Positions 1-8,452 of a stretch of DNA of 64,000 bases are shown here, in pieces (position 1 is the first letter of the stretch; every line of letters begins with the position of its first letter). A program made the position numbers and the translations under genes. The stretch lies in contig NZ_QVRA01000008.1 in assembly GCF_003591655.1 (NCBI RefSeq), positions 124,001 through 188,000 on the forward strand, written 5' to 3'. The notes under the pieces were generated by a model. The model saw only the letters and a program-made list of their open reading frames with translations. It ran no database searches and was not told where the DNA came from. The stretch is from Sphingobium terrigena (lineage in GTDB: Bacteria > Pseudomonadota > Alphaproteobacteria > Sphingomonadales > Sphingomonadaceae).

Positions 1-64
1 ATCCGGCACCCTTTGGCGCAGCTGCAAAATATGCTTCTGACGTTTCAATAGACCATAAACAGCC

Positions 65-94
65 TGTTTCCGGGATAGAAACGAACCGGAAACA
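65..94. promoter_or_regulatory. Inverted repeat upstream of TonB receptor
   Basis: TGTTTCCGG (65-73) and CCGGAAACA (86-94) form a perfect 9-bp inverted repeat with a 12-nt spacer, about 100 nt before the first receptor gene. It could be an operator or an RNA hairpin. No regulator gene lies next to it in the window, so the assignment is a guess. Confidence 0.35.
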
Positions 95-155
95 ATCCGC
101 CAAACGATAATTTTTGTGCAGCGCAATAGAGGATTGGTGCCGCACATTCGTCATT

Positions 156-186
156 CCCCCTGTCATCAATAAAGCTAAACAGGGGG
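156..186 (+). promoter_or_regulatory. Hairpin covering the ribosome binding site of the TonB receptor
   Basis: CCCCCTGT (156-163) is perfectly complementary to ACAGGGGG (179-186), with a 15-nt A/T-rich loop. The 3' arm contains the AGGGGG Shine-Dalgarno sequence that ends 5 nt before the start codon at 192. In mRNA the folded form would hide the ribosome binding site, which suggests translational control. A second ATG at 188, out of frame, lies between the arm and the start. Confidence 0.5.
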
Positions 187-191
187 CATGA

Positions 192-2831
192 ATGACACGG
201 TTGTCGGCGCTTAAACTCTCACTGATCCTCGCATCATCCTGGTCCGCCTGCGCCATCGCGCAAGACGCGCCGCAGGAACCCCAGGTTGACGAGGGCACGG
301 CGATCATCGTCACCGGCACCCGCGCCGTGGGGATGCAGGCGACCGAAAGCGCCGCACCGGTCACCGTGCTGAGCCAGGATGCGCTCACCCATGTCGGCCA
401 GCCGAACCTCAACCAGGTGCTGACCCAGATCGTCCCCAGCTTCACCGCGCAGACGCAGGGCACCGACCTTTCCAGCTTCTCGCTGTCGGCTCGCCTGCGC
501 GGCCTCAGCCCCAACCACACGCTGGTGCTGGTCAACGGCAAGCGCCGCCACGGCAACGGCATCCTTCAGGTGCTCGGCGCCTTCTCCGGCTCGGCCGCGC
601 CCAGCATCGACCTGATTCCGCCTGATTCGGTGGCGCGCGTCGAAGTGTTGCAGGAAGGCGCTGCCGCCGTGTACGGCACGGACGCGATTGCGGGCGTCAT
701 CAACTTCATCCTGAAGGATGATCCAGAGGGCGGCTCGATCAAGCTGACTGGCGGTCAATATTATGACAGCGAAGGCGAGCTGTTCTCCATCTCCGGCAAT
801 TATGGCATCAAACTGGGCGAGGACGGCTATATCAACCTGTCCCTGTTCCACCGCCGTCAGGATTATACCACGCTGGGCGAAGGGCAGGTGCAGGTCACCC
901 AGCCAGACGGCACGCTCCAGCCTAATGCCCCTGCCCAATGGTCCAATCTGGCGGGCGACGCGCTGGCCGGGATCAATGGCGGCCAGCCCAAGACCGAACT
1001 CAACCTGCTCTTCTACAATGCCGGCTATGATTTTGGCGGTGTCGAAGTGTACAGCTTTGGCAGCCTCGCCCGCCGCGAAGGCTGGGCCAAGCAGGGCTAC
1101 CGTCATCCCAAGCGCATCTGCTATGAATATACTGGGTCCGGCGCTACGCACCAGCAGATAAACAGTGGCGGCGCAGTAACAACGACGCCCTATGATCCGA
1201 ACGTGTGCTACAGCAACACTGGCACACTGGGCATGGTGCCGCTCCAACATGTGATCGAGGATGAATATAGCTTCACCGTCGGCGCACGCGGCGAAGCGGC
1301 GGGCTGGAACTATGATCTCAGCACCACCTACGGCAATCAGAAGAATGAAATTTGGACTGAAAACTCCGCTCATCGCGAACAGTGGCAAGACAGCTACAAG
1401 GCCTCACTGCTGGGTGTAGGTTCGCCCAGGACCGTCGATAAAGCCTATGACGGCGGCTTCCGTCTGAGCCAGACCACGGTCACCGCCGACATCCGTAAGG
1501 AATTTGACCTCGGCATGGCCACCCCGCTGACTTTCGCCTTCGGCGGCGAATATCGCAAGGATACCTATGAAATCGTCCAGGGTGATGCCAATTCGACTGA
1601 CAGGACTGGCGTTCAGTCCTTCCCAGGCTACAAAGCGACCGACGCCGGGCGGTTCAAGCGCAGCTCGCGCGCCGGTTACCTGAACTTCATCGCCAATCCG
1701 GTCGAAGGCTGGACGGTCGATCTGGCCGGTCGCTACGAAGATTATACCGATTTCGGCGACACGCTGATCGGCAAGATCACGACCCGCTACGATATTTCCG
1801 ACGCCTTTGCCGTCCGCGCCACCGCCAGCACCGGCTTCCGCGCCCCGACTCTGGCCGAACAGAAATATTCGACCATCAACGTCGGGCCGACCAGCGCCGT
1901 CGCCCAGCTTCCCGCTGGCACGCCAGCTGCCGCCCTGCTCGGCTTCGACTCGCTTGGCCCGGAAAAATCCAAGAATTTTTCGGCAGGCGTCGTGCTGCGT
2001 CCCGTGCCGAAGCTGGCGATCACCGTCGATGCTTACCTGATCAAGATCAAGGACCGCATCGCCGCCACCGCATCGCGTAACGCCGTCCAGGGCGGTGTGA
2101 TCCAGCAAGGCGCAGCGGCGATCTTCGACGCACTGGCCGCCGCTGGTATCGTCCTCGACACCGCGCTGCAGACGGTCGGCGTACAAAGCTTCACCAACGG
2201 AATCGACACAGAGACCAAGGGCATCGACTTCTCTGCCAGCTATCCGGTGGCGCTCGACTTCGGCACGCTCAACCTGTCGCTGAACGGCAATTACAACAAG
2301 ACCAAGATCACCAAGAACAAGGTCGGTTATCCGCTGTTCAACGCCGCGTCGGAAAGCAATATCGAGGATACGACGCCGAAATATAAGGTCGGCTTCGGCG
2401 CGCTGCTCAAGGCGGACAAGCTGACCGTCAACCTGCGCGAAACCCTCTATGCCAAGACCAGCGTACTGGTCCGTCCGGGCGTCGGCAGCGGCGTGATCCC
2501 CGATGGCGGTTTCCTGATCGCCGACGGCGCGCTGGTGAACGGCGTCAACGCCAACCAGCTCTACTTCAATGGCGTGGTGAAACAGGCGATCATCACCGAT
2601 CTGGAAGTCGGCTATGATTTCACTGACAATGTGACCTTCTCGATCGGCGCGAACAATCTGTTCGACAAGATCCCCGAAGTCCCCAAGCTGGTGACCGGCA
2701 CCGGCGTGGTCGTGAACCCCGGCGTGTCGCCCTATATCAACGGCTCCGGCGCCTATAACAGCCCCTATGGCCATGGTGCCTATGGCACATCGGGCGGCTA
2801 TTATTACGCCCGTATCGATTTCAAATTCTGA
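192..2831 (+). CDS. TonB-dependent outer-membrane receptor
   Basis: An 879-residue TonB-dependent receptor for energy-driven uptake of an unidentified substrate across the outer membrane. A signal peptide covers about residues 1-23, ending near AIAQ. A plug domain follows at about 35-175, with the family signatures IIVTGTRAVG, LVNGKRRHG and AAAVYGTDAIAGVINFI. The rest is a 22-strand barrel ending in an aromatic C-terminus (IDFKF). Length is normal for the family. The gene stands alone, with a hairpin over its ribosome binding site and a terminator directly after it. The substrate cannot be read from the sequence; the locus holds no siderophore or polysaccharide genes. Confidence 0.93.
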   Translation: MTRLSALKLSLILASSWSACAIAQDAPQEPQVDEGTAIIVTGTRAVGMQATESAAPVTVLSQDALTHVGQPNLNQVLTQIVPSFTAQTQGTDLSSFSLSARLRGLSPNHTLVLVNGKRRHGNGILQVLGAFSGSAAPSIDLIPPDSVARVEVLQEGAAAVYGTDAIAGVINFILKDDPEGGSIKLTGGQYYDSEGELFSISGNYGIKLGEDGYINLSLFHRRQDYTTLGEGQVQVTQPDGTLQPNAPAQWSNLAGDALAGINGGQPKTELNLLFYNAGYDFGGVEVYSFGSLARREGWAKQGYRHPKRICYEYTGSGATHQQINSGGAVTTTPYDPNVCYSNTGTLGMVPLQHVIEDEYSFTVGARGEAAGWNYDLSTTYGNQKNEIWTENSAHREQWQDSYKASLLGVGSPRTVDKAYDGGFRLSQTTVTADIRKEFDLGMATPLTFAFGGEYRKDTYEIVQGDANSTDRTGVQSFPGYKATDAGRFKRSSRAGYLNFIANPVEGWTVDLAGRYEDYTDFGDTLIGKITTRYDISDAFAVRATASTGFRAPTLAEQKYSTINVGPTSAVAQLPAGTPAAALLGFDSLGPEKSKNFSAGVVLRPVPKLAITVDAYLIKIKDRIAATASRNAVQGGVIQQGAAAIFDALAAAGIVLDTALQTVGVQSFTNGIDTETKGIDFSASYPVALDFGTLNLSLNGNYNKTKITKNKVGYPLFNAASESNIEDTTPKYKVGFGALLKADKLTVNLRETLYAKTSVLVRPGVGSGVIPDGGFLIADGALVNGVNANQLYFNGVVKQAIITDLEVGYDFTDNVTFSIGANNLFDKIPEVPKLVTGTGVVVNPGVSPYINGSGAYNSPYGHGAYGTSGGYYYARIDFKF

Positions 2832-2857
2832 TCAACACTTAAATCATGTCACGAAGG

Positions 2858-2890
2858 AAGGGCCGGTTCGGAAACGCACCGGCCCTTTTT
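2858..2890 (+). terminator. Rho-independent terminator after TonB receptor
   Basis: AAGGGCCGGT (2858-2867) pairs with ACCGGCCCTT (2878-2887) around a 10-nt loop and is followed by a T run to 2890. It ends receptor transcription and sits only about 22 nt before the RidA-like start, so that gene needs readthrough or its own promoter. Confidence 0.85.
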
Positions 2891-2911
2891 CTGTCCGACA
2901 GGGAGCCGTCC

Positions 2912-3334
2912 ATGCAGCCATTCGCCCTCCTCGCCGCGCTCAGCCTGACCATCGCAGCGCCAGCCATGGCGCAGCAGGCGATGCCCGCCACCCTGCCTTT
3001 CTCCCCCGCCGTCCGCGTCGGCGACACCCTCTATATGTCCGGCCAGATCGGACAGGTGCCGCCCGGCATGGACCCCCACAAGGAGGGGTTCGACACCGCC
3101 GTCAAAGCGGCGATGGATTCGATCGGCAAAATCCTGGCCGACAATGACCTGGATTTTGGCCATGTCGTCAAATGCACGGTGATGCTGGACGATATGGCGG
3201 ACTGGCCCCGTTTCAACGCGGCCTATATGCCCTATTTCAAGGGCAAACGCCTGCCCGCCCGCAGCGCCTTTGGCACTGATGGGCTGGCGCTCGGCGCGCC
3301 GCTGGAAGTGGAATGTATCGCTGCGTACCCATAA
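2912..3334 (+). CDS. Exported RidA (YjgF/YER057c) family protein
   Basis: RidA-family proteins hydrolyse reactive enamine/imine intermediates, normally in the cytoplasm. This 140-residue copy has a clear signal peptide (MQPFALLAALSLTIAAPAMA, cleavage before Q) followed by a full RidA domain. Family features include GDTLYMSGQIG, the CTVMLDDM stretch, PARSAFG with the conserved arginine, and LEVECIA near the end. The start at 2912 was chosen because it begins the signal peptide; an in-frame start at 2846 would place the preceding terminator inside the gene. Periplasmic RidA paralogs are known but their substrates are not. The family call is firm; the role is unknown. Confidence 0.88.
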   Translation: MQPFALLAALSLTIAAPAMAQQAMPATLPFSPAVRVGDTLYMSGQIGQVPPGMDPHKEGFDTAVKAAMDSIGKILADNDLDFGHVVKCTVMLDDMADWPRFNAAYMPYFKGKRLPARSAFGTDGLALGAPLEVECIAAYP

Positions 3335-3350
3335 CGAACGGGTATTTGGT

Positions 3351-3542
3351 TCAGATTGCTACCGCCTCCCGCACCAGCAGCACCGGCACGCCATCACGCA
3401 CCGGATAGGCCAGCCCCGCCGCATCGGAGACCAGCGCCCCGCGCGCACCATCCCAGCGCAGCGGCGTGCGTGTCACCGGGCAGACCAGCTTGGCCAGCAA
3501 CCAGGGATCGACCGGCGCAATCTCGCCCGCCGCGTCAGTCAT
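3351..3542 (-). CDS. Trm112-family zinc-ribbon-like protein
   Basis: A 63-residue Trm112/YcaR-like protein. It contains the family pattern [17 protein letters not shown], then [20 protein letters not shown]. In eukaryotes and archaea Trm112 is an activator subunit of methyltransferases; bacterial small versions are common in proteobacteria and poorly understood. Only one cysteine is seen, so this copy would not bind zinc by four cysteines. Its start overlaps the end of the Lon-domain gene by 4 nt, so it is the last gene of a three-gene operon. Confidence 0.85.
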   Translation of the reverse strand: MTDAAGEIAPVDPWLLAKLVCPVTRTPLRWDGARGALVSDAAGLAYPVRDGVPVLLVREAVAI

Positions 3543-4153
3543 TGCATCGTCGCGCCGCCGTCGCGCTCGATCCGGCCGAAAATCTGCATCAGCTGGATGA
3601 TCAGCTCCGACCGCTCGCCCAGCGTATCGGCCTCCAGCAGCGTCTGCTTGGCCGCCGCATCGAACGGCGCGATCTGGGCGATGCCGTTGACCAGCGCCAT
3701 ATCGTCCAGCCGCGACACCGCAGTCCAGTCCACAACATAGCCCAACGCATCGGCAAAGCGCCGCGATTCCTGCTCCAGCGCCGCCCGCTCGACCGCGTGC
3801 AGGACCTCATCCTCCTGCGGCGCCTGCATCACGTCTGCCTCGATCTGGCGGAACTGGGTCGTCACCGGCAATTCGCGCACCACCTTGAACCGCGCCAGCC
3901 CGGTCAGGATGATGTTGAACCGCCCGTCGTCCAGCGCCTCGATATGGCTGACATGGCCCAGGCACCCCATGTCGAACAAGGGCGGCACCGGCCCCTCGCC
4001 ACGCGGCTGGATCATCCCGATCCGCCGGTCGCGCGCCATCGCGTCATGGATCAGAGCGCGGTAGCGCGGCTCGAAAATATGCAGTGGCAAATCCATGCCC
4101 GGCAACAGCAAAGCGCCAGACAGCGGAAATATCGAGACGCGGGCGAGTGGCAC
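3539..4153 (-). CDS. Lon protease substrate-binding-domain protein (LonSB, COG2802)
   Basis: About 204 residues, a stand-alone N-terminal substrate-binding domain of Lon without ATPase or protease parts. Recognisable stretches are [29 protein letters not shown] and IGMIQPRG. The preceding gene stops at 4165, so the reading frame's far-upstream ATG is unlikely. A GTG at 4153 is the best start, although a CTG overlapping the upstream stop is possible and neither has a strong Shine-Dalgarno. The order trx-TPR, LonSB, Trm112 is typical of alphaproteobacteria. Function is unknown; an adaptor-like role is inference only. Confidence 0.85.
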   Translation of the reverse strand: MPLARVSIFPLSGALLLPGMDLPLHIFEPRYRALIHDAMARDRRIGMIQPRGEGPVPPLFDMGCLGHVSHIEALDDGRFNIILTGLARFKVVRELPVTTQFRQIEADVMQAPQEDEVLHAVERAALEQESRRFADALGYVVDWTAVSRLDDMALVNGIAQIAPFDAAAKQTLLEADTLGERSELIIQLMQIFGRIERDGGATMQ

Positions 4154-4164
4154 CGGCCCGGCCG

Positions 4165-5076
4165 TCAGGCGAACAAGATCTGCGACAGCTTGCGACGCTG
4201 CGCCGATACCCAGGGATCTTCCAGCCCGACCGCCTCGAACAGGGTCAGCAATTGCGTGCGCGCCGCGCTGTCGTTCCACGCCCGGTCGCGCCGGACGATC
4301 TCCAGCAGCGCCTCCGCCGCGCCGTCCCGGTCGCCATTGGCCATCAGCCCGCCCGCCAGTTCGAACCGCGCTGCATGATCGTCCGGGTCGGCCGCGACTT
4401 TCGCCTCCAGCCCCGACAGGTCGGCCACCGGTTTGGCGTCGCGGGCCAGCGCAATCGCCGCGCGCGCGCGATCGACCGCCTGATCCTTGGCCGCATCGGC
4501 GGACAGCGCCGCCAGCACCGCCTCGGCCTCATCGAGTTGGCCAAGCGCCACCAGCGCCCGCGCCTGACCCGACGCCACATCGGCATGGTCGGGCACCATC
4601 TCTGCAATCTGGGTGAAAATCGAAAGGGCGCGCTCGGCATCGCCCGCCGCCAGCGTTTCTTCGCCCATCGCGATCAGCGGCGCGATTTCCTGCTCCTGCG
4701 CCTTTTCGTCCGATTCGATCGGCAACTGGCCCAGCAACTTGTCGAGATATTGCTTGAGCTGCCCTTCAGTCCGCGCCTGCGACAGGTCGGCGACCGGCTG
4801 GCCCTGAAACACGGCATAGACGGTCGGGATCGACTGGACCCGGAACTGGCTGGCGATGAAGCCATTTTCATCGACATTAACCTTGACCAGCTTGACGCCC
4901 TTGGCCGCATAATCGGCGCACACCTTCTCGATGATCGGCGTCAGCTGCTTGCACGGGCCACACCATTCGGCCCAGAAATCGACGATCACCAACTGCGTGC
5001 GCGAAGGCTCCACCACATCGCGGCGAAACGCCTCCACGGCCAGCTTGTCGGCCTCGCTCATTCCCAGGGTCGCCAC
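4165..5076 (-). CDS. Thioredoxin-TPR co-chaperone (CnoX/YbbN-like)
   Basis: An N-terminal thioredoxin domain is followed by tetratricopeptide-type helices, the CnoX/YbbN architecture. CnoX in E. coli holds oxidised or unfolded clients for GroEL and DnaK. The active site WCGPC is intact here (Cys39 and Cys42 from the chosen start), and the cis-proline loop is SIPTVY. The C-terminal half has repeated helical pairs with the ADPDDHAARFELA pattern. The GTG at 5076 is preferred because AGGAG lies 8 nt upstream; the frame also has a GTG at 5094. First gene of the operon with LonSB and Trm112. Confidence 0.88.
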   Translation of the reverse strand: MATLGMSEADKLAVEAFRRDVVEPSRTQLVIVDFWAEWCGPCKQLTPIIEKVCADYAAKGVKLVKVNVDENGFIASQFRVQSIPTVYAVFQGQPVADLSQARTEGQLKQYLDKLLGQLPIESDEKAQEQEIAPLIAMGEETLAAGDAERALSIFTQIAEMVPDHADVASGQARALVALGQLDEAEAVLAALSADAAKDQAVDRARAAIALARDAKPVADLSGLEAKVAADPDDHAARFELAGGLMANGDRDGAAEALLEIVRRDRAWNDSAARTQLLTLFEAVGLEDPWVSAQRRKLSQILFA

Positions 5077-5172
5077 GCTTTCATCTCCTGCCACTGCGGT
5101 ATGTCGCCGCCTCCATAGCCCGCAATATGGGGAGCGTCACCCTCCCCGCGCAAGGTCAGGAAAAGCAAGATG

Positions 5173-6012
5173 TTAGAAGGTATAGCCGATCCCGATCGCG
5201 CCTAGAAACTGGTCCTTCGACCCGGCAATCGACACCACCGGCGAATCGGCATAACGGCCCAGCATCCGCGAATAGCCAAGCGCGCCGACGATCACCCAGC
5301 CCTTGCGAATGTCACCCGACAGCGAATAGCCACCGGTCAGATTGGCGTTGACGCGGCGGAACCCGGAATCGGCACCGCCCCGCGTATAGACCGGCAGTCC
5401 GCTCGCCAGAGAACCGGCGGCATCGATATCGGAATAATAGCGGCCGAATTTCTTGCCGACATAGTCCGCCGACACGCCGATCCCCGCAAAACTGCGGATC
5501 GACAGCGGCGTGAAATATTCGATCGCGGGCGTGACGATATAGCTTTCATGCGCGCCCGCGACATCCTTGGTCACGGCGACCCGTGCGCTCAGATTGTCAT
5601 AGGCGCTGGTGATGATCCCGGTCTTGCCGATGCCGACATAGCCGCCGACCTCGATCGCCGTGTCCCGCTTGCCCAGCGCCTCGACCGCATTGTCCTTGAT
5701 CTGCTTGCGGCTGGTCCGGTCCAGCCTGACCCCCACGGCCGGGCCGGCCTGAAAGTCGATGCCGCTGTCATCCCGATTGGGAATGGCATCAAAAAACAGC
5801 ATGGGGCCACGGGTGAAGAAGGCATGATCCTTCACCTTGCCGCGCAACTGCGGGCCAAAAATCATGCGCGAATCGTCGGACCCTTCATAGGTCGGGACCG
5901 ACGCGACGCCGACGCCGATGGTCAGGCTGCTGCGATCCTGCGCCTCCTGCGCCAGCGCAGGCGCGGCCATGAAGGGAAGGGTGAGGAGGAGTATGCGGGA
6001 AAGCTGGTTCAT
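5173..6012 (-). CDS. MipA/OmpV-family outer-membrane protein
   Basis: A 279-residue protein of the MipA/OmpV family. A signal peptide (about 1-21, ending APALA) precedes a predicted small beta-barrel, with family features such as VGVASVPTYEGSDD near the N-terminus, RLDRTSRK, and a terminal strand GIGYTF with C-terminal phenylalanine. MipA was linked to murein enzymes in E. coli, while OmpV proteins are porin-like; the role here is not resolved. The start at 6012 begins the signal peptide and has AGGGGC upstream; an ORF start at 6057 adds an implausible leader. Confidence 0.87.
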   Translation of the reverse strand: MNQLSRILLLTLPFMAAPALAQEAQDRSSLTIGVGVASVPTYEGSDDSRMIFGPQLRGKVKDHAFFTRGPMLFFDAIPNRDDSGIDFQAGPAVGVRLDRTSRKQIKDNAVEALGKRDTAIEVGGYVGIGKTGIITSAYDNLSARVAVTKDVAGAHESYIVTPAIEYFTPLSIRSFAGIGVSADYVGKKFGRYYSDIDAAGSLASGLPVYTRGGADSGFRRVNANLTGGYSLSGDIRKGWVIVGALGYSRMLGRYADSPVVSIAGSKDQFLGAIGIGYTF

Positions 6013-6084
6013 AAGGCCCCTGTTCAGCCAATGTCGGTCGGCCCAAGAATGTTTCACGACGGTTACAGGTTCCGCCTGGCTTTC

Positions 6085-6522
6085 CTACAGGAAATATTTG
6101 AGGCGGATGTCCTGCTCCACCGGCGCGCCTGCTACCGCAAAACTGGCCGACCGGAAACTGGGCGCGCCAAAGCGCAGCACCGGATTGCGCGAAAAGCCGA
6201 CCCCTTCGCGCGGGATGCCCGCGAACGTATCCAGCTTGCCATTGCCATTTTCGTCATGGACGATCGCGATGGCATAGTCGCCCGGCGTCACAGTGCCGAT
6301 CGTCACCGCCCCGCCCTTCGCCGCCACCGCGAAATGCCGCTTGTCGGGATCATGGCTGCAATCGGGGAAATAGCGCGGCACCCGCGTCACGCACACCAAT
6401 ATCTGCCCCCTGGTGGACCGCAACCCTTCCAGCGCCATGCTGAGCGGTTGCGGTTGGCCGATCGGGGCCGCTCCCAGCAGCACCGGGACCAGCGCCACCA
6501 ATCCCCACAACCGACCCGTCAC
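6085..6522 (-). CDS. DUF2141 exported protein
   Basis: A 145-residue DUF2141 protein with an N-terminal signal peptide (to about GAAP). Family hallmarks are TPGDYAIAIVHDENGNGKLDT followed by GIPREGVGFSRNP. The start overlaps the end of the sterol desaturase-like gene by 4 nt, which implies coupled translation. In sphingomonads the pair is commonly linked to carotenoid/hopanoid-type membrane lipid genes, but no biochemical role is established. Confidence 0.85.
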   Translation of the reverse strand: MTGRLWGLVALVPVLLGAAPIGQPQPLSMALEGLRSTRGQILVCVTRVPRYFPDCSHDPDKRHFAVAAKGGAVTIGTVTPGDYAIAIVHDENGNGKLDTFAGIPREGVGFSRNPVLRFGAPSFRSASFAVAGAPVEQDIRLKYFL

Positions 6523-7283
6523 GCGCGCGCCTTCGCGGTAAAATCGCCAAGCCCCCGGTCAGTGCCGCACAATCGGTCCCAGACCCGGAAATAGAGGCCG
6601 TAATTGCAACTATACAGGTCATGATGCCGCTGATGATGGGTCGCGGTGATCAGCCAGCCCCCCAGCGGCCCGCGCACCATCCAGCGCGGGAACATCTCCC
6701 ACCCCATATGATTGCTGACCCCCATGATCGTCATGATCGTCAGCACCACGGCCAGCGTGCCGACATGGATGGGAATCAGGAACACCAGCGCCGGGATCAC
6801 CACCGCCCCCGTCAGCGCCTCCCAGGGATGAAAGCTCATCGCCGCCCAGGCGGTCGGCGGGCGGCTGGCATGATGCACGGCATGGGCAATGCGAAACGGC
6901 TTGGGCCGGTGCATCCAGCGATGGGTCCAGTAAAACCATGTGTCATGCGCGGCCAGATAAAGCAGGACCGACACCGGCAGATACCAGAGCGGCAGCGCCG
7001 CGACATCGGTATAGATGCGCGTCCATCCCTGCGCCTGCCATCCCCATGCCACGATCCCGGCGGGGATGCCGTAAATCAGCGCGGACAGCAAAGACCAGCC
7101 AATCTCCCGCCGCACCTGCCGCTCCAGCCCGCGATACAGGCCCGGCTGCCGCACCCGCGTCGCCAGCGCGAAACCGCCGCTCGCCAGCAGATAGCGCACA
7201 CCGACAATGGCGCTCATCGCCAAAGCGGACCAAAGAATAGCTGCGACCATGGACAGGCCCATAGCCCAATCCACTACCGTCAT
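6519..7283 (-). CDS. Sterol desaturase / fatty-acid hydroxylase family protein
   Basis: An integral membrane non-haem di-iron oxygenase of the fatty-acid hydroxylase superfamily, about 250 residues with four or more hydrophobic segments. The histidine boxes are visible: HDTWFYWTHRWMH, HAVHHASR and HHQRHHD. The substrate, likely a lipid or carotenoid ring, is not determinable. The open frame extends upstream through a palindromic repeat to 7346, giving an artefactual leader (GIPAFAGMT). ATG codons at 7283 and 7262 are both better than that; neither has a strong ribosome binding site. Confidence 0.86.
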   Translation of the reverse strand: MTVVDWAMGLSMVAAILWSALAMSAIVGVRYLLASGGFALATRVRQPGLYRGLERQVRREIGWSLLSALIYGIPAGIVAWGWQAQGWTRIYTDVAALPLWYLPVSVLLYLAAHDTWFYWTHRWMHRPKPFRIAHAVHHASRPPTAWAAMSFHPWEALTGAVVIPALVFLIPIHVGTLAVVLTIMTIMGVSNHMGWEMFPRWMVRGPLGGWLITATHHQRHHDLYSCNYGLYFRVWDRLCGTDRGLGDFTAKARA

Positions 7284-7360
7284 CCCAGCGAAAGCTGGGA
7301 TCCCCCTTCTTTTTTTAACCGCCAGAACAAAGAGGGATTCCAGCATTCGCTGGAATGACG
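7278..7360. repeat. Paired inverted palindromic repeat (REP doublet)
   Basis: Two palindromic units face each other: CGTCATCCCAGCGAAAGCTGG (from 7278) and CCAGCATTCGCTGGAATGACG (to 7360). Each is a hairpin and the two are roughly complementary to each other. Such CGTCATCCC...GGGATGACG units recur at 36.8 kb and 19.5 kb in this window. This one covers the 5' end of the sterol desaturase-like gene and contains one of its candidate starts. Confidence 0.8.
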
Positions 7361-7376
7361 ATGATGACGGCCGGCC

Positions 7377-8267
7377 CTAAGTCCGTGGCCGCGCCTGCCG
7401 ATAACTGCCCAGCATCCGCACCCATTTGGTGTGGAACTCCAGTTCCGCCAGCGCCCGGTCGACCGCCGGATCGCCCGGCATCCCTTCGATATCGCAGAAA
7501 AATTCGGTCGCGGCGAAACTCGCCCCGCGCTGATAGCTTTCCAGCTTGGTCATGTTGACGCCGTTGGTCGCAAAGCCGCCCATCGCCTTGTACAGCGCGG
7601 CGGGGACATTCTTCACCTCGAACAGGAAAGTCGTCATCACCGGCCCGACATTGGCGACCGGCATTTTCGGATCGCGCGCCAGCACCAGGAAGCGCGTCAT
7701 ATTATCGTCGCTATCCTCGATATTCTCGGCGATCAGGCGCAGGCCATACAGCTCGGCGGCCAGATAGGGCGCGATCGCCCCTTCGCCGGGCGTCCGCGTT
7801 TCCGCCACCAGCGCCGCCGCGCCCGCCGTATCGGCATAGGCAACCGGCTGGATGCCCCTCTCGCGCAGATAATGGCGACACTGGCCCAGCGCCTGGGGAT
7901 GGCTGATCGCGCTTTTGACCGGGCTGTTGTCGGGTGCCATCAGACAATGACGAATCCGCAGGAAATATTCGTCGACGATCGACAGGCCCGATTCGGGCAG
8001 CAGGAAATGCATGTCCGCCACCCGCCCGTGCAGGCTGTTTTCGATCGGGATGATCGCCCGCGCAGCCTGTCCATTGCGCACCGCATCGATCGCATCTTCG
8101 AACGCGAAACAGGGCAAAGGCACGCAATCGGGCGCGTAACCCAGCGCCGCCAGATGCGAATTGGCCCCCGGCGCGCCCTGATAGGCGACGGCGCGGGCCG
8201 GGTCTGTAGCGGCTTTTTCGGCCAGTTGCGCGACAATGGCGCGCGCGGGAGCGGGATAGTTTTCCAT
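7377..8267 (-). CDS. pheA: Prephenate dehydratase
   Basis: Converts prephenate to phenylpyruvate in phenylalanine biosynthesis. The 296-residue protein has the two-lobed PDT domain (about 24-205) with AYQGAPGANSH, PIENSLHGRV and the catalytic DNMTRFLVL motif. A C-terminal ACT domain (about 215-285) carries GVNMTKLESYQRG and FFCDIEG for phenylalanine feedback. No chorismate mutase is fused. Length is normal for alphaproteobacterial monofunctional enzymes. Transcribed divergently from the cytochrome c gene. Confidence 0.95.
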   Translation of the reverse strand: MENYPAPARAIVAQLAEKAATDPARAVAYQGAPGANSHLAALGYAPDCVPLPCFAFEDAIDAVRNGQAARAIIPIENSLHGRVADMHFLLPESGLSIVDEYFLRIRHCLMAPDNSPVKSAISHPQALGQCRHYLRERGIQPVAYADTAGAAALVAETRTPGEGAIAPYLAAELYGLRLIAENIEDSDDNMTRFLVLARDPKMPVANVGPVMTTFLFEVKNVPAALYKAMGGFATNGVNMTKLESYQRGASFAATEFFCDIEGMPGDPAVDRALAELEFHTKWVRMLGSYRQARPRT

Positions 8268-8452
8268 GGAGGACTGCGCGCTTAGGCAGTTGCGCGGGGC
8301 CGCGCAAGCATCGGCGAGGCGGCAAGCTGGCCGGGTCGCGCATTTGTGGCGTCAAGCCGGGTTGCACGTTCGCGTGTCCGCCATTATGGCAACGGCCAAG
8401 AGGGGGCGCGACGACAGCCGCCCGAACAGAAATGCAAGGGAAATCGAGCGAA

